The position numbers were made by a program, and so were the translations under genes. 64,000 nucleotides of DNA, taken from Gallionellaceae bacterium. GTDB taxonomy: Bacteria > Pseudomonadota > Gammaproteobacteria > Burkholderiales > Thiobacillaceae. The notes beneath the pieces were generated by a model that was not told where the DNA came from, did no database searches, and was given only the letters and a program-made list of their open reading frames with translations. Within the stretch, counting starts at the first letter, position 1; each line of letters starts with the position of its first letter. Shown here in pieces: positions 8,472-17,704 of this stretch. The stretch covers positions 62,001 through 126,000 of the forward strand of contig JAQTLU010000002.1 of assembly GCA_028714735.1 (NCBI GenBank). Reading direction: 5' to 3'.

Positions 8472-9773
8472 CTAGCCGCACCCGCCACCAGACTTGTCAC
8501 GTTTGAGCTGTAACACGATTCGTGGCTGAAAATCGAGTTCCTCAAACTCCATAGGACTCGGAGAGCACGACGTATAGCGGTCGCCGAGGGCTGCGTAAAA
8601 AACGTACCGCAACTGGTCGTCTACAGCAGTCGCACTAGGATGTAGCCCCGCATCTTGCGCGCCAAATGTAGCGATCCAGTGATTGACGCCGCCATCCAGG
8701 ATGTACACATTTGGTACCTTGAAAGCGGCCAGAAGTTTCCATGCCCTGATCGCCGCGTTCTCATCGTTGCTGATGGCAATGAACACGGTGTTGGCCGCAG
8801 GCTCGGTCAACATGTCCGGGATGGCGGTCGCAAGCTTGTCCAGGGGAACATTGATAGCGTCGGCAAGGTGGTAGAGGTTGTAGTCGGCCTCGCTGCGCAC
8901 ATCGAGGTAGACCGGCTTGATTTCCTGCTGATAACGCACCTTGAAAGCCTCGGCCGGTGAGACGAACACCAGACGCTTGCTTAACATTTCATCGGCGCTG
9001 TACACATGGCTCAGGGTCTGATCCTTGCCATCAGCCTGCTTGATTACCTCGCTGCGCTTGAAGCTCAAACGCTGGTAGCGTTCCTCCAATGACGGACTGC
9101 CAATGGCCACCACCCCCAACGCCAAGCCCAGCAGGCCCACCGCCCCAACCTTGCGCAGCATGGGTTCGCGGCTCAGGTTCTTGCCGCCGAAGATGCGCTC
9201 AAGTTGCTCGGCGCCCCAGAACATGAATAGCGCCATCACCACGACGATCAGAACCAAGGTCGACGGCGAGAGGCCGAACACCTGGTCCAGAGTGAGTCGG
9301 CCGTAGTAACCGGCGTTGTTGTACCAATGGTCGAAGTAGCGTTCGGTTTCGCCGAAGAGGAACGCGCCGACAAATCCTCCCAGCATGAACAACATCCCGT
9401 CGATCTTGCCGGTGGAGGCCGAGGCCAGCGAGGTCGTCGGGCAGAAGCCGCCGATGATGAAACCGACCCCCATGATGAGCCCGCCCAGCACACCCGAGCC
9501 GAGGTAGGTGGGATTGACCCAGACCTGACTGAAATCGATCAACCCCAGCCCGATGGCGCCAAACAGCAAGGTCATCGCCACGGCGATCGCCGTGAACATG
9601 ACCTTGAGCACCGTGAGTTCCTTGAAATAGAACTGAGCCGCCAGTTTTCGCGAGTCGCCAAACCCCGCCGATTCGAGGGTGTAACCGAAGGCAACACCGA
9701 TGCCGCCGAAGACAACGTACGTCCACGGATTGGCGGCGCTCACCGCCGTAAAGGATTCCAAGGGGAAACTCAT
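8472..9773 (-). CDS. YeeE/YedE sulfur-transport membrane protein fused to a degenerate rhodanese domain
   Basis: 433 residues. The N-terminal 220 residues have several membrane helices with the YeeE/YedE motif GFIIGGFCPTTSLASAS (Cys about residue 111), the family that includes the thiosulfate importer TsuA. The C-terminal part (about residues 270-390) is a rhodanese domain: VYLDVRSEADYNLYHLADAINVP, then VFIAISNDENAAIRAW and VYILDGGVNHWI. The active-site loop should be CxxxxR, but no Cys is present there, so sulfurtransferase activity is doubtful and a binding role likely. ATG 9773 is preceded by GAGG. It is the last gene of the operon starting with the octaheme cytochrome, 55 bases after another YeeE protein. 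Likely role: passage or sensing of a sulfur compound. Confidence 0.9.
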   Translation of the reverse strand: MSFPLESFTAVSAANPWTYVVFGGIGVAFGYTLESAGFGDSRKLAAQFYFKELTVLKVMFTAIAVAMTLLFGAIGLGLIDFSQVWVNPTYLGSGVLGGLIMGVGFIIGGFCPTTSLASASTGKIDGMLFMLGGFVGAFLFGETERYFDHWYNNAGYYGRLTLDQVFGLSPSTLVLIVVVMALFMFWGAEQLERIFGGKNLSREPMLRKVGAVGLLGLALGVVAIGSPSLEERYQRLSFKRSEVIKQADGKDQTLSHVYSADEMLSKRLVFVSPAEAFKVRYQQEIKPVYLDVRSEADYNLYHLADAINVPLDKLATAIPDMLTEPAANTVFIAISNDENAAIRAWKLLAAFKVPNVYILDGGVNHWIATFGAQDAGLHPSATAVDDQLRYVFYAALGDRYTSCSPSPMEFEELDFQPRIVLQLKRDKSGGGCG

Positions 9774-9828
9774 GTCCTGCTCCTCGGTTGGGGCCGGGCT
9801 GACCAGGTCGGCGCCAATTGCAACGGAC

Positions 9829-10368
9829 TCATAGCCACAGTTTTCTCATGAAATAGGCGAGCGCATAAGCGCCGCCAAAGATCGCAAGCATGATTACCCA
9901 GGATCCGGCTGCCAGCGTGACGCCGCCTGACAGCGCCTGACCCGAGGTGCATCCGCGGGCCATGCGCGCGCCGTACAGAAAGATCATGCCGCCCAAGAAG
10001 GCCATCAGCCAGCGCAGGGGGTTGGAGATATTCGGGCCCTTGGTCGTAGTCAGCTTCAGCCGACCGTTTCGGGCGCCCGACATGAAGCCACCCAGCAAGG
10101 CGCCGAAGAACACCGGCACTATCCAGTCGTCCAGCGGGTTCTTGTCGCCACCGGCCATCTTTAGAAGATACGGCGTGTTGTCGACGTGCGCCGGCGCCAC
10201 CAGATCGACCACCAAGGCATCGATGCGGCTGGTCGCGCCGGAGGATCCCAGGCCATTGCCGGTCAGCAGGAAGGCCAGAAAAAGGATGACTCCGAGTATG
10301 GCCCCGGCAAGGTAAGGATGCAGGTAAGCCTTTTCCGGTCGGTTGAATATCGATCTAAGCCATTGCAT
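9829..10368 (-). CDS. YeeE/YedE family membrane protein
   Basis: 179 residues from ATG 10368, which has GGAG upstream; an in-frame ATG at 10392 is less well placed. Membrane segments AGAILGVILFLAFLLTG, VFFGALLGGFMSG, MAFLGGMIFLYGARMA and VIMLAIFGGAYALAY are visible, and the family signature RGCTSGQALSGG carries the conserved Cys expected to handle a sulfur ion in transit. It is a half-size family member; together with the adjacent larger YeeE/rhodanese protein it may make a two-part transporter, as split YeeE/YedE pairs do. It lies between the cytochrome genes and the fusion gene in one operon. Substrate (thiosulfate or another sulfur species) is inferred from the family. Confidence 0.88.
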   Translation of the reverse strand: MQWLRSIFNRPEKAYLHPYLAGAILGVILFLAFLLTGNGLGSSGATSRIDALVVDLVAPAHVDNTPYLLKMAGGDKNPLDDWIVPVFFGALLGGFMSGARNGRLKLTTTKGPNISNPLRWLMAFLGGMIFLYGARMARGCTSGQALSGGVTLAAGSWVIMLAIFGGAYALAYFMRKLWL

Positions 10369-10410
10369 TGCAATCTCCAGTCTGATTTTCAAAGCGGCAG
10401 CGCGGGCGCT

Positions 10411-13119
10411 TCAGCCACTGACATGCTGATCATGATCTTCGACCTCTTCATAGCCCGTGACCATGCCCCGTATGGCCTCCAGCGGCGTTGTGCCGGTCGT
10501 CGTCAAATAAACATGCGCGACGATGAAAGCGCCAAACAGCCAGGCCACCAAGGTATGCAACGGTGCCAACAACGGCAGGCCGCCCAGGGCGAGCGCCAGT
10601 TCCGGCGCGCGCTGAACACCCCACATCAGTGCGCCGGTTACGATCTGCAGCGGCAGCAACACATTCAGAATGCCAAAGTAGGTCAGTTTCTGAAGCGGGT
10701 TCATCCGAGCATCAGGGCGCTTCTCGAAAGGATGGGGTTCGCCCTTGAAGATGCCCGATATATAGTACTTGGCCTGTCGAATGGCATCGTCGAAGAAGCC
10801 GTAGGGCCGCGGGATGAATTCCTGCATGCGTTCGGTGGCCACGTGGTAGAAGAGCGACAGCGCCGCATTGATCACAAGCAGGGCCGCGAGTATGTTGTGC
10901 AGCGACACGACGCTGTCGAACGAGAACACGGCAAACAGGTCCGGGCGATGGATGATCAAGCCGGTCAGCAGCAAGATGACGATGCTGATCGCCTGCAGCC
11001 AATGCCAGAAGCGGCGGTAGGCTTCGTACATGTACACTCGCCGTATCGATTCATGTCCAGGCGGGCGTTTTCTGAACGCAAGATAACGCCCCCCGCCATG
11101 GACGGTCACGCCCAACAGGGTACCCAAAAATGCCAGCGCGCCGAGGCCATCGACCCAGTCGAGGCGGCTGGACCCGAATACATATAAATGGTCGCGGGCC
11201 GGCACGGGCTGATAAAACAACGCACCGTCGCCTCGCCGTATCAGATCGCCGGAGCCGCTGACGTTGTTGTTCGCATTGAAAACGGGCGAAACGGGTGCGA
11301 AGCTCGCCAGTTGCATGCCTTTGGTCACGCGCGAGCCTGCGCTATGGCAGGCTTGGCAGTCGTTGAGCACATATTCGCCGCGAGTGACGTTGTGGTTGAT
11401 GCTGAAGGGCTGAACCTGACCTTCCATGTGCACGTTTTGCAGCCCCAGCTTGGCAAAGCGCGCCTTGACCACGGCTTCCTTCCGTGGCGAGTCCATGCGC
11501 AACTCCGCGGGGCTGATGGCGCCGTCATGATTGCTGTCGAACGTGGCGACGATGTCGGCCGCGTAGGCGCCGCCATCCAGGTACGCGGCCTTCAGGTCCT
11601 GAAGCCGTACCGGACGCTTGCCGCCCTTGGCGTCTTCGTAGACCCAATAGAACGTGGTGATCAGGTTGTAGGGCGCCAACTGGGATGTGCCGTCCACGTT
11701 GTTCCGCTGCAGCAGCACCGGCTCGAAGCCGGTCACCAGTGAGCGGACGTCGCCGGGCGCGCCGTCCACGCCCCGGCAGCTGCGCTGCGCAGCGCCGTCA
11801 ATGCCGATGACGGTCCAGTCGTAGGACTGGATCGCCGGCGCATACATCTTGGGGATGTGACAGCTCTCGCAGGCCAGGGCGACCATGTGCCTCTCGACAT
11901 AGGGCAGCCAGGCCTGGTGACGGGCCGTGGCGTCGTGACAATTTTCGCAGCGGCGCATGGTGTTCTTGTACTCGGGCGCGACGTGAACCTGCGCGCTCTG
12001 GCCGCGCGCGAAGTTGTGGTCGGGCCGTTGCAGGTAGTCCCCGATATCGAGGGCCCGCGGGTCGTAGCGCAGGTGCGACGGCTCCTTGCCCTGGACGTGG
12101 TTGACGTGGGCCGGATTGTTCAGCGCGTGGTGGCAGTCGGTGCACTTCAGCTGGCGCTGGGCATGGATGTCCCAGGGTCGACGCAGCGCCGCCTTGCCGG
12201 CCAGGTTGACGCCCGATGCATCGATCCGTTGCGATGCCACGACCTGTCCGGTCGTCGCCGTCTGCGGGTAGTCCAGATTGCAGGCACTGAGCAGGACGGG
12301 CGCGTCGCCCGCGGGATGCACCTCGCCATGGCAGGCGGCGCAATTGGCGTTGGTCGGGGCCTGGATGCCCAGGTACTTGCTGTCGACGAGGCCGCCCGCG
12401 GTGAAGGTTGCCCGATTCCACACCCACCCTTTGCCATCGGCCTCGACGATGTTCAATCCGGAAAGCGTCGCCGTGTTGGCATCGGCAAAGTGGCCGGCGC
12501 GAATCGCCGCCTTGCGCGCCGCCAGATTGGGCCGCTCCAGATGACAGAGGAAGCAGTTCATTTCCATGCTCCCGGATGCGGACCAGTTCCACACGGTGCG
12601 CTGGCCGGCGGCATCGAGCACCGACGTTTCCGGGTCGCCGTCTCGCGCGGTCAGCTCAGTCAGCGGCCGGCCGGCGCGCGACGTCGTGGCCGGTCCGCCA
12701 CCGACCACGCGCTCGCCGTTGAGCATCAGCCATCCCGCGGTCGACAGGTCGAGCCGCTCGTCGCCCGCCTGGGTCAGGAAGCGATAGCGCAGCGGGTCCC
12801 ACTGGCCGAACAGGCCGGGGCTGGAATCCAAAGTCTTGCCGGAGGGCGTGAAGGTGCTCAGGCCCAGATCCGCATGGAAGGCATGCGAGGCGATGAACGC
12901 GGTGTCGTGGCATTGGCCGCAGGTCTTCATCGTCGACACCGGCTGACCACTCTTGAGCACGTTCACCGCGTCGGCATCGAGCAGGGCGAAATTGGGGTGC
13001 ATGCTTCGCATCGAAGGCTGCGGCGCGGATGCTGTGACCTGAGTGGCTGGATTGGCAGCGGCAAGCACAGTCGTGCTGGTCAGCAAGGCAATCCAAAGGG
13101 CACGTGTCAGGGTGCTCAT
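10411..13119 (-). CDS. Heptaheme cytochrome c fused to b561-like membrane cytochrome
   Basis: 902 residues from ATG 13119, which overlaps the previous stop (ATGA) and has GGAGG eight bases upstream. A signal peptide (MSTLTRALWIALLTSTTVLAAA) leads to a periplasmic part with seven CxxCH sites: CGQCH, CFLCH, CAACH, CTDCH, CENCH, CESCH and CQACH. An EF-hand-like loop, DSNHDGAISPAEL, lies between hemes six and seven. The last 260 residues have about five membrane helices with paired histidines (FWHWLQ, SLHNILAAL, LFYHV, LHTLVAWLFGAFIVAHVY), as in diheme cytochrome b561/hydrogenase b subunits. Predicted role: electron exchange between membrane quinones and the octaheme cytochrome encoded just upstream. 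I do not know a named family with this exact fusion. Confidence 0.9.
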   Translation of the reverse strand: MSTLTRALWIALLTSTTVLAAANPATQVTASAPQPSMRSMHPNFALLDADAVNVLKSGQPVSTMKTCGQCHDTAFIASHAFHADLGLSTFTPSGKTLDSSPGLFGQWDPLRYRFLTQAGDERLDLSTAGWLMLNGERVVGGGPATTSRAGRPLTELTARDGDPETSVLDAAGQRTVWNWSASGSMEMNCFLCHLERPNLAARKAAIRAGHFADANTATLSGLNIVEADGKGWVWNRATFTAGGLVDSKYLGIQAPTNANCAACHGEVHPAGDAPVLLSACNLDYPQTATTGQVVASQRIDASGVNLAGKAALRRPWDIHAQRQLKCTDCHHALNNPAHVNHVQGKEPSHLRYDPRALDIGDYLQRPDHNFARGQSAQVHVAPEYKNTMRRCENCHDATARHQAWLPYVERHMVALACESCHIPKMYAPAIQSYDWTVIGIDGAAQRSCRGVDGAPGDVRSLVTGFEPVLLQRNNVDGTSQLAPYNLITTFYWVYEDAKGGKRPVRLQDLKAAYLDGGAYAADIVATFDSNHDGAISPAELRMDSPRKEAVVKARFAKLGLQNVHMEGQVQPFSINHNVTRGEYVLNDCQACHSAGSRVTKGMQLASFAPVSPVFNANNNVSGSGDLIRRGDGALFYQPVPARDHLYVFGSSRLDWVDGLGALAFLGTLLGVTVHGGGRYLAFRKRPPGHESIRRVYMYEAYRRFWHWLQAISIVILLLTGLIIHRPDLFAVFSFDSVVSLHNILAALLVINAALSLFYHVATERMQEFIPRPYGFFDDAIRQAKYYISGIFKGEPHPFEKRPDARMNPLQKLTYFGILNVLLPLQIVTGALMWGVQRAPELALALGGLPLLAPLHTLVAWLFGAFIVAHVYLTTTGTTPLEAIRGMVTGYEEVEDHDQHVSG

Positions 13120-14567
13120 GGCAGTTTCCTCCCACCCCACTTGACCGGATCACCGGCATAACCCAGGGCCTTCCAGTCCATCCGGCCGGGCTTGCCGGTG
13201 GCGGAATGGCAGGCGTCGCACTGCAGGGCCTTGTCGGCCGCCTGCACCATGTGCGTGGTTTCCCAGTACATGTAGGTTTCGGTGAAGCCGTATTGCCCGC
13301 TGTAGGCCAGCCCGGTGATGGGCTCCGCGAGCTTGAATGCCTGATCCCAGTTGAAATGGGTCCAGAAGCCGTCCTTGCCGGAGGTCACCGGCTGCAGCAG
13401 GTAGCCGTTGACCTTGTCGTAGGGCTGTTTCGCGACATGCAGCTTGAACGGAAAAATCCGCGCCGTCGGATCCTTGATGCTGCCGGCCGGCTTGTTGATG
13501 TAGGTCGGGCCGTTGCGGCTGATCGGATCGCCGAGGATATAGCGGTATTCGTTGTTGCCGTTGAACCAGAGGTAGGTCGGCGCGAAATTCGCTGAGTAGC
13601 TGAATTCACCCTTGATCTTCAGGTAGGTGTAGTGGTCTTCCTTGCGCCCGTCCTGCCCGGCCTTCGACCAGTCCCAGGTCACCTTCGTCGGCTCTTCCCG
13701 CGCGATCGCCGGGATGTGGCAGGTCTGGCAGGCGACCGATTTCAGATGCGTGGCGATGCGTTCGTCCTTGTGGATACTGCCCTTGTGGCACTGCTCACAG
13801 GACACCTGCTCGGCGGGATCGATCGTGTAGTTGTCGGCGAGTGCGCGGCCGAGAACTTGATGCTTGCGGGTGACATGGCAGTCACTGCACTGCAGGTTAT
13901 GCTTGCCGCCCATGTGTACGTCCAGCGCACGGTCCGGAAAGTACTGGCTCTCGTCGAGATCGCCGTGCTTGACGGCGTTGCCGCCGCCACCGTCGAAATG
14001 GCACCTGCCGCAATTTTCCCGGGTGGTTGCACGCACACTCCTGGCGGCGGCAAGGAGATCGACGGACTCGGCCGGATTGCCGAACAAGCCTTTGCTATAG
14101 GTGCCGGCGTCGGCATGGCAGACGAGGCAGTCGACGTTCTCTGGATTGGCCTGTTGCGCCTCCTTGCCAGCCTCCCAGCCATAGCCGGCGTGGCAGGTCA
14201 TGCACTTGTTCTCGTTGCCCTGCGCGCCGATGCAAAAATTGTTGATTTGGTTGATCTTGCCGATGGTGACCGGCCCCTTGCGCCAGGGCACCTCAAAGGC
14301 TTTCGACTGCCAAGTCCAGTGCGAGGTCTTCATCAATTCGGCAGCCGCGTCCTTGTGGCAGACCAGGCAAGCGCGCGTGACGTCCTGGCCAGTCTTGAAG
14401 TCGCCCTTGACGATGTCGTGATGGTCGACATGCGCACTCTTGGCTGGAATATTCGTCGCCGCGTCCCGTGACGGCTTAAACAACGGATGCTGATAGACAT
14501 AGGGAACGATGATCAGCAGTCCGATGGCGAACAGACCAAGAATCCAACGTGGAAATCGTATGTTCAT
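13116..14567 (-). CDS. Octaheme c-type cytochrome, tetrathionate reductase family (OTR-like)
   Basis: 483 residues from ATG 14567; the frame extends to 14654, but the signal anchor MNIRFPRWILGLFAIGLLIIV begins here. Eight CxxCH heme sites are present: CLVCH, CMTCH, CLVCH, CGRCH, CSDCH, CEQCH, CQTCH and CDACH, all followed by the long C-terminal OTR region. Known relatives reduce tetrathionate, and in vitro also nitrite and hydroxylamine; the true substrate here is not set by sequence. The N-terminal anchor probably tethers it to the periplasmic side of the inner membrane. It heads an operon with the heptaheme/b561 protein (4-base overlap) and two YeeE/YedE genes, which supports sulfur-compound turnover. 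Confidence 0.93.
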   Translation of the reverse strand: MNIRFPRWILGLFAIGLLIIVPYVYQHPLFKPSRDAATNIPAKSAHVDHHDIVKGDFKTGQDVTRACLVCHKDAAAELMKTSHWTWQSKAFEVPWRKGPVTIGKINQINNFCIGAQGNENKCMTCHAGYGWEAGKEAQQANPENVDCLVCHADAGTYSKGLFGNPAESVDLLAAARSVRATTRENCGRCHFDGGGGNAVKHGDLDESQYFPDRALDVHMGGKHNLQCSDCHVTRKHQVLGRALADNYTIDPAEQVSCEQCHKGSIHKDERIATHLKSVACQTCHIPAIAREEPTKVTWDWSKAGQDGRKEDHYTYLKIKGEFSYSANFAPTYLWFNGNNEYRYILGDPISRNGPTYINKPAGSIKDPTARIFPFKLHVAKQPYDKVNGYLLQPVTSGKDGFWTHFNWDQAFKLAEPITGLAYSGQYGFTETYMYWETTHMVQAADKALQCDACHSATGKPGRMDWKALGYAGDPVKWGGRKLP

Positions 14568-15262
14568 CAGGAGGTCCCCTTGAGCGTTGCTACGAAGATC
14601 CCTCCCCCATACACGATTAATTTCACCCCGCCGGGCGTCGATGCAGCCAAGCAACAGGTTTTACCTATCATGTCGCTACCCACATCGATTAAAAACACAA
14701 TAGTTATTGTTATCCAAATATCCTCTTAGAACATTAGTTCATACTTTTTTACTTTCTTGGATTTTTTTGCTGATTTTTCCTGGCCTAGCCGCCTGTTGGA
14801 CTTGAACTTTCCAACGAGGGCATATCCGCATCAGTAACCTGACGTCGAACGAAGCAGGCTCAGTGATCGAGTTGGGGCGAAAGCTTGAATTCGCCTGGTT
14901 TGAAAAGCTGCCGTTGACCATGACTTTTCGATAAAAGGCGGCTGTCCCCGGCATTGCCGACCCAGGTAGCCCAAGTATCGAAGGTCAGCTCAGGTCGAGG
15001 CCCTTCCATAGGCTGTCAGGCAAGTATCCGAGTCAACCGGCCCCATGAATGACAGCTTCAAGGTAAGCGTGACAGACAGCTTGAGGTTCTCTTCTGACCT
15101 TGAGTTCCGAGCCAGCTATGACCGCTTCTGGCCAAGCTCGGAAATACAACCCGCCAAGGTCGCTTCCAGATTGCGGCCGTTGGATTCGCGGTTTGCTGAG
15201 CCAGTCGGCGGCAACCGCCGCGAAAGCCAAGTTCCGATTAATCTGAATCGGTACAATTTGGC
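14568..15262. other. Divergent intergenic region upstream of the octaheme operon
   Basis: About 700 bases. Positions 14690-14775 are strikingly AT-rich for this genome, with T runs and the small palindrome CAATAGTTATTG at 14698-14709, and probably hold the promoter region of the minus-strand cytochrome operon. The part 15040-15260 has short open frames on both strands but no recognisable protein; it looks like non-coding or decayed repeat DNA. A TACAAT at 15252-15257 lies just before the YkgJ-type start. Confidence 0.55.
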
Positions 15263-15763
15263 ATGACCGCCCTATCCCAGCTCCATGCAGATATCGACGT
15301 GCGCGTGCAGGACATTCGTGGAAGTCGTCCCGACTGGTTGTGCGGCAAGGGCTGCGACAGTTGTTGTCGGCGGCTCGCCGAAGTGCCGCAACTGAGTGGA
15401 GCCGAATGGGGCTTGTTGCGGGAGGGTCTGGCCGCGTTGCCGCGAGAACGCTTGCGCGCGGTAAGCCGGGATATGGCCATCCTGGCCAGCCAGCCGACGC
15501 GCCCCATCGTTTGCCCGTTGCTGGATCAACCTGCCGGCGAGTGCATGGTCTATGCGCAGCGTCCGGTGGCCTGTCGTACCTACGGCTTCTTTGTTCAGCG
15601 CGAACTGGGGCTTTATTGCCAAGACATTGAATCGCTCGTGGCCGATGGAGCCTTGGCCGACGTTGTATGGGGCAACCACGATGCGATCGATCACCGACTG
15701 GGCGAGTTGGGAGACAATCTGGCGCTGACCGAGTGGTTCGAGCGCTGGGAGAGTGGAAAATAG
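15263..15763 (+). CDS. YkgJ-family cysteine-cluster protein
   Basis: 166 residues, soluble. Eight cysteines in the family arrangement: Cys27, 31, 34 and 35 (LCGKGCDSCC), Cys84, Cys94, Cys104 in RPVACRTYGFF, and Cys119. Family members bind a metal, probably zinc or an iron-sulfur cluster; the function is not established. No ribosome site is visible before ATG 15263, and a TACAAT box lies only six bases upstream, so the message could be leaderless. The next gene follows after 68 bases. Confidence 0.88.
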   Translation: MTALSQLHADIDVRVQDIRGSRPDWLCGKGCDSCCRRLAEVPQLSGAEWGLLREGLAALPRERLRAVSRDMAILASQPTRPIVCPLLDQPAGECMVYAQRPVACRTYGFFVQRELGLYCQDIESLVADGALADVVWGNHDAIDHRLGELGDNLALTEWFERWESGK

Positions 15764-15831
15764 GTGGCTGGGCACCCGGTGATGTGGAATCAAGGGCACC
15801 GCACCCGCTACAGAGCATAGGGAAAGAAATC

Positions 15832-16458
15832 ATGGAGGTTGTCGCGGTCATCGACTTTGAAACGACGGGGTTGTCGCCAGACTATGGCGATCGCGCGACG
15901 GAGATTGCCGCTGTCCTGATCGAGGACGGCCAGGTCGTGGATCGGTTTCAGAGCCTGATGAATGCAGGGGTGCGCATTCCGGCTTTCATCACCGAGCTTA
16001 CCGGTATCACCGACGCAATGGTTCGGAAGGCGCCGCCTGCGGCCGACGTTATGCGCGACGTGTCTGATTTTGTGGGCGACTATCCCCTTGTTGCACACAA
16101 TGCCTCGTTCGATAGCCGGTTTTGGGATGCCGAGCTCAAACATGTCCACCGAAAACGCCGGCAGGAATTCGCCTGTTCCATGCTCGTGGCGCGCCGACTG
16201 TTCCCGCAGGCACCGAGCCATAAACTTGGTGTGCTCATCGAGTATGCCAAGCTTCCCGTCACAGGTCGCTACCACCGGGCGCTGGCGGATGCCGAGATGG
16301 CCGCCAGCCTGCTCTTGCATATGGAAGAGGAACTGCGTCGGCGTTACCAGCTCCGCGATGTACCGCATGAACTTCTGCGCAAAATCCAGAAGGTGCAAAA
16401 ACAGCAGTTGGACACGTGTGTGGAACGCTATCGACTTACATCGGTTACTAACCGATAA
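15832..16458 (+). CDS. DnaQ-like 3'-5' exonuclease (DNA polymerase III epsilon-type / RNase T family)
   Basis: 208 residues from ATG 15832, preceded by AGGGA; an upstream extension of the frame has no family match. DEDDh exonuclease motifs are all present: ExoI DFETTG (Asp8, Glu10), ExoII LVAHNASFDSRF, and ExoIII YHRALADAEMA with His and Asp. It is shorter than the replicative epsilon subunit and has no clear clamp-binding or alpha-binding tail; the C-terminal 40 residues are charged helix. Likely a repair or proofreading-type 3'-5' exonuclease acting on single-stranded ends. Confidence 0.88.
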   Translation: MEVVAVIDFETTGLSPDYGDRATEIAAVLIEDGQVVDRFQSLMNAGVRIPAFITELTGITDAMVRKAPPAADVMRDVSDFVGDYPLVAHNASFDSRFWDAELKHVHRKRRQEFACSMLVARRLFPQAPSHKLGVLIEYAKLPVTGRYHRALADAEMAASLLLHMEEELRRRYQLRDVPHELLRKIQKVQKQQLDTCVERYRLTSVTNR

Positions 16459-16530
16459 GTAGCGACTCTCATGCGCCCAACTCATGCAACTGCTGCCGTG
16501 CCCGTTTGCCAAAGCGGCCTATGTCAGGCA

Positions 16531-16550
16531 CAGACGCTTGCCGGCGTCTG
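16531..16550 (-). terminator. Hairpin just after aroB, weak terminator candidate
   Basis: CAGACGC (16531-16537) and GCGTCTG (16544-16550) form a perfect 7-bp stem with a six-base loop, starting one base after the aroB stop. There is no T run, so Rho-independent function is uncertain. It sits between convergent genes. Confidence 0.45.
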
Positions 16551-16551
16551 G

Positions 16552-17643
16552 TCAGTCGGCCGGGCCGGTCGCTTCCGTCAGCGTCTGCTTCAGCAACTCG
16601 GCCGGGACGTCGCCGGTGATGTAGCACTCGCCCACCTTGCGGAACAGGACGAAGCGCATCCGGCCGGCCTCGACCTTCTTGTCTACGCCCATGTGGTTCA
16701 TATAGGCCTCGGCGCCCAGGTCGGGGGCGACGGTGGGCAGCTTGGCGCGCTTGAACAGGGCGTCGATGCGCTCGACGTCGGCCTGGCTGATGTTGCCCAT
16801 GCGGCGCGACAGGTCGGCCGCCATCATCGTCCCGGCCGAGACGCCTTCGCCATGCAGCCAGACGCCGTAGCCCATGCCGGCCTCGATGGCGTGGCCGAAG
16901 GTGTGGCCCAGGTTGAGCAGGGCGCGCTGGCCGGCCTCGCGCTCGTCGGCGGCGACCACCTCGGCCTTGTTCTCGCACGAGCGCCGGATGGCATAGGCGA
17001 GCGCCTCGGGATCGCGCGCGACCAGGCGGTCCATGTTCGCCTCCAGCCAGTCCAGGAAAGGCAGGTCGCGGATCAGGCCGTACTTGATCACCTCGGCCAG
17101 GCCGGCCGACAACTCGCGCTCGGGCAGGGTGTTCAGGGTGGTGGTATCGGCCAGCACGACCTGGGGCTGGTAGAAGGCGCCGATCATGTTCTTGCCGAGC
17201 GGGTGGTTGATGCCGGTCTTGCCGCCGACCGAGGAATCGACCTGGGCGAGCAGGGTGGTGGGCACCTGGATGAACGGCACGCCGCGCTGGTAGGACGCGG
17301 CGGCGAAGCCGGTCAGGTCGCCGATGACGCCGCCGCCGAGGGCGATCAGAGTGGTCTTGCGCTCGGCCCGGTTGGTCAGCAGGGCGTCGAAGATCAGGTT
17401 CAGCGTTTCCCAGTTCTTGTAGGCCTCGCCGTCGGGCAGGACGATGGGCAGTACCTCGACGCCGGCCCCGGTCAGGGTGCGGGTCAGGCGGTCCAGGTAG
17501 AGCGGCCCGACCGTGGTGTTGGTGACGATGGCGACCCGCTTCTGCTGCAGGTGCGGCAGGATCAGGTCGGCCCGGTCCAGGAGGCCGGCGCCGATGTGGA
17601 TGGGGTAGCTGCGGTCGCCGAGGTCGACGGTAAGGGTTTGCAT
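16552..17643 (-). CDS. aroB: 3-dehydroquinate synthase
   Basis: 363 residues, typical length. It converts DAHP to 3-dehydroquinate in the shikimate pathway, with NAD and a divalent metal. Seen: NAD-binding [39 protein letters not shown], the catalytic Lys in AEVIKYGLI, and metal-binding His/Glu in [12 protein letters not shown] and LHGEGV. No aroK is adjacent, unlike the frequent aroKB arrangement. The start is the ATG at 17643, 61 bases from the divergent exonuclease III start, so the two promoters share a short region. Confidence 0.97.
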   Translation of the reverse strand: MQTLTVDLGDRSYPIHIGAGLLDRADLILPHLQQKRVAIVTNTTVGPLYLDRLTRTLTGAGVEVLPIVLPDGEAYKNWETLNLIFDALLTNRAERKTTLIALGGGVIGDLTGFAAASYQRGVPFIQVPTTLLAQVDSSVGGKTGINHPLGKNMIGAFYQPQVVLADTTTLNTLPERELSAGLAEVIKYGLIRDLPFLDWLEANMDRLVARDPEALAYAIRRSCENKAEVVAADEREAGQRALLNLGHTFGHAIEAGMGYGVWLHGEGVSAGTMMAADLSRRMGNISQADVERIDALFKRAKLPTVAPDLGAEAYMNHMGVDKKVEAGRMRFVLFRKVGECYITGDVPAELLKQTLTEATGPAD

Positions 17644-17704
17644 GGCTTCGCTAACGGGACAGAATGTCCGCCATTATAAACAGCCCGGCCGTATCCCCTC
17701 CGAG

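Noticed and set aside
15033-15851. Minus-strand frame over the YkgJ-type gene and upstream intergenic DNA
   Set aside because: No recognisable domain; Cys-cluster protein on the plus strand explains most of it. The rest may be decayed repeat DNA.
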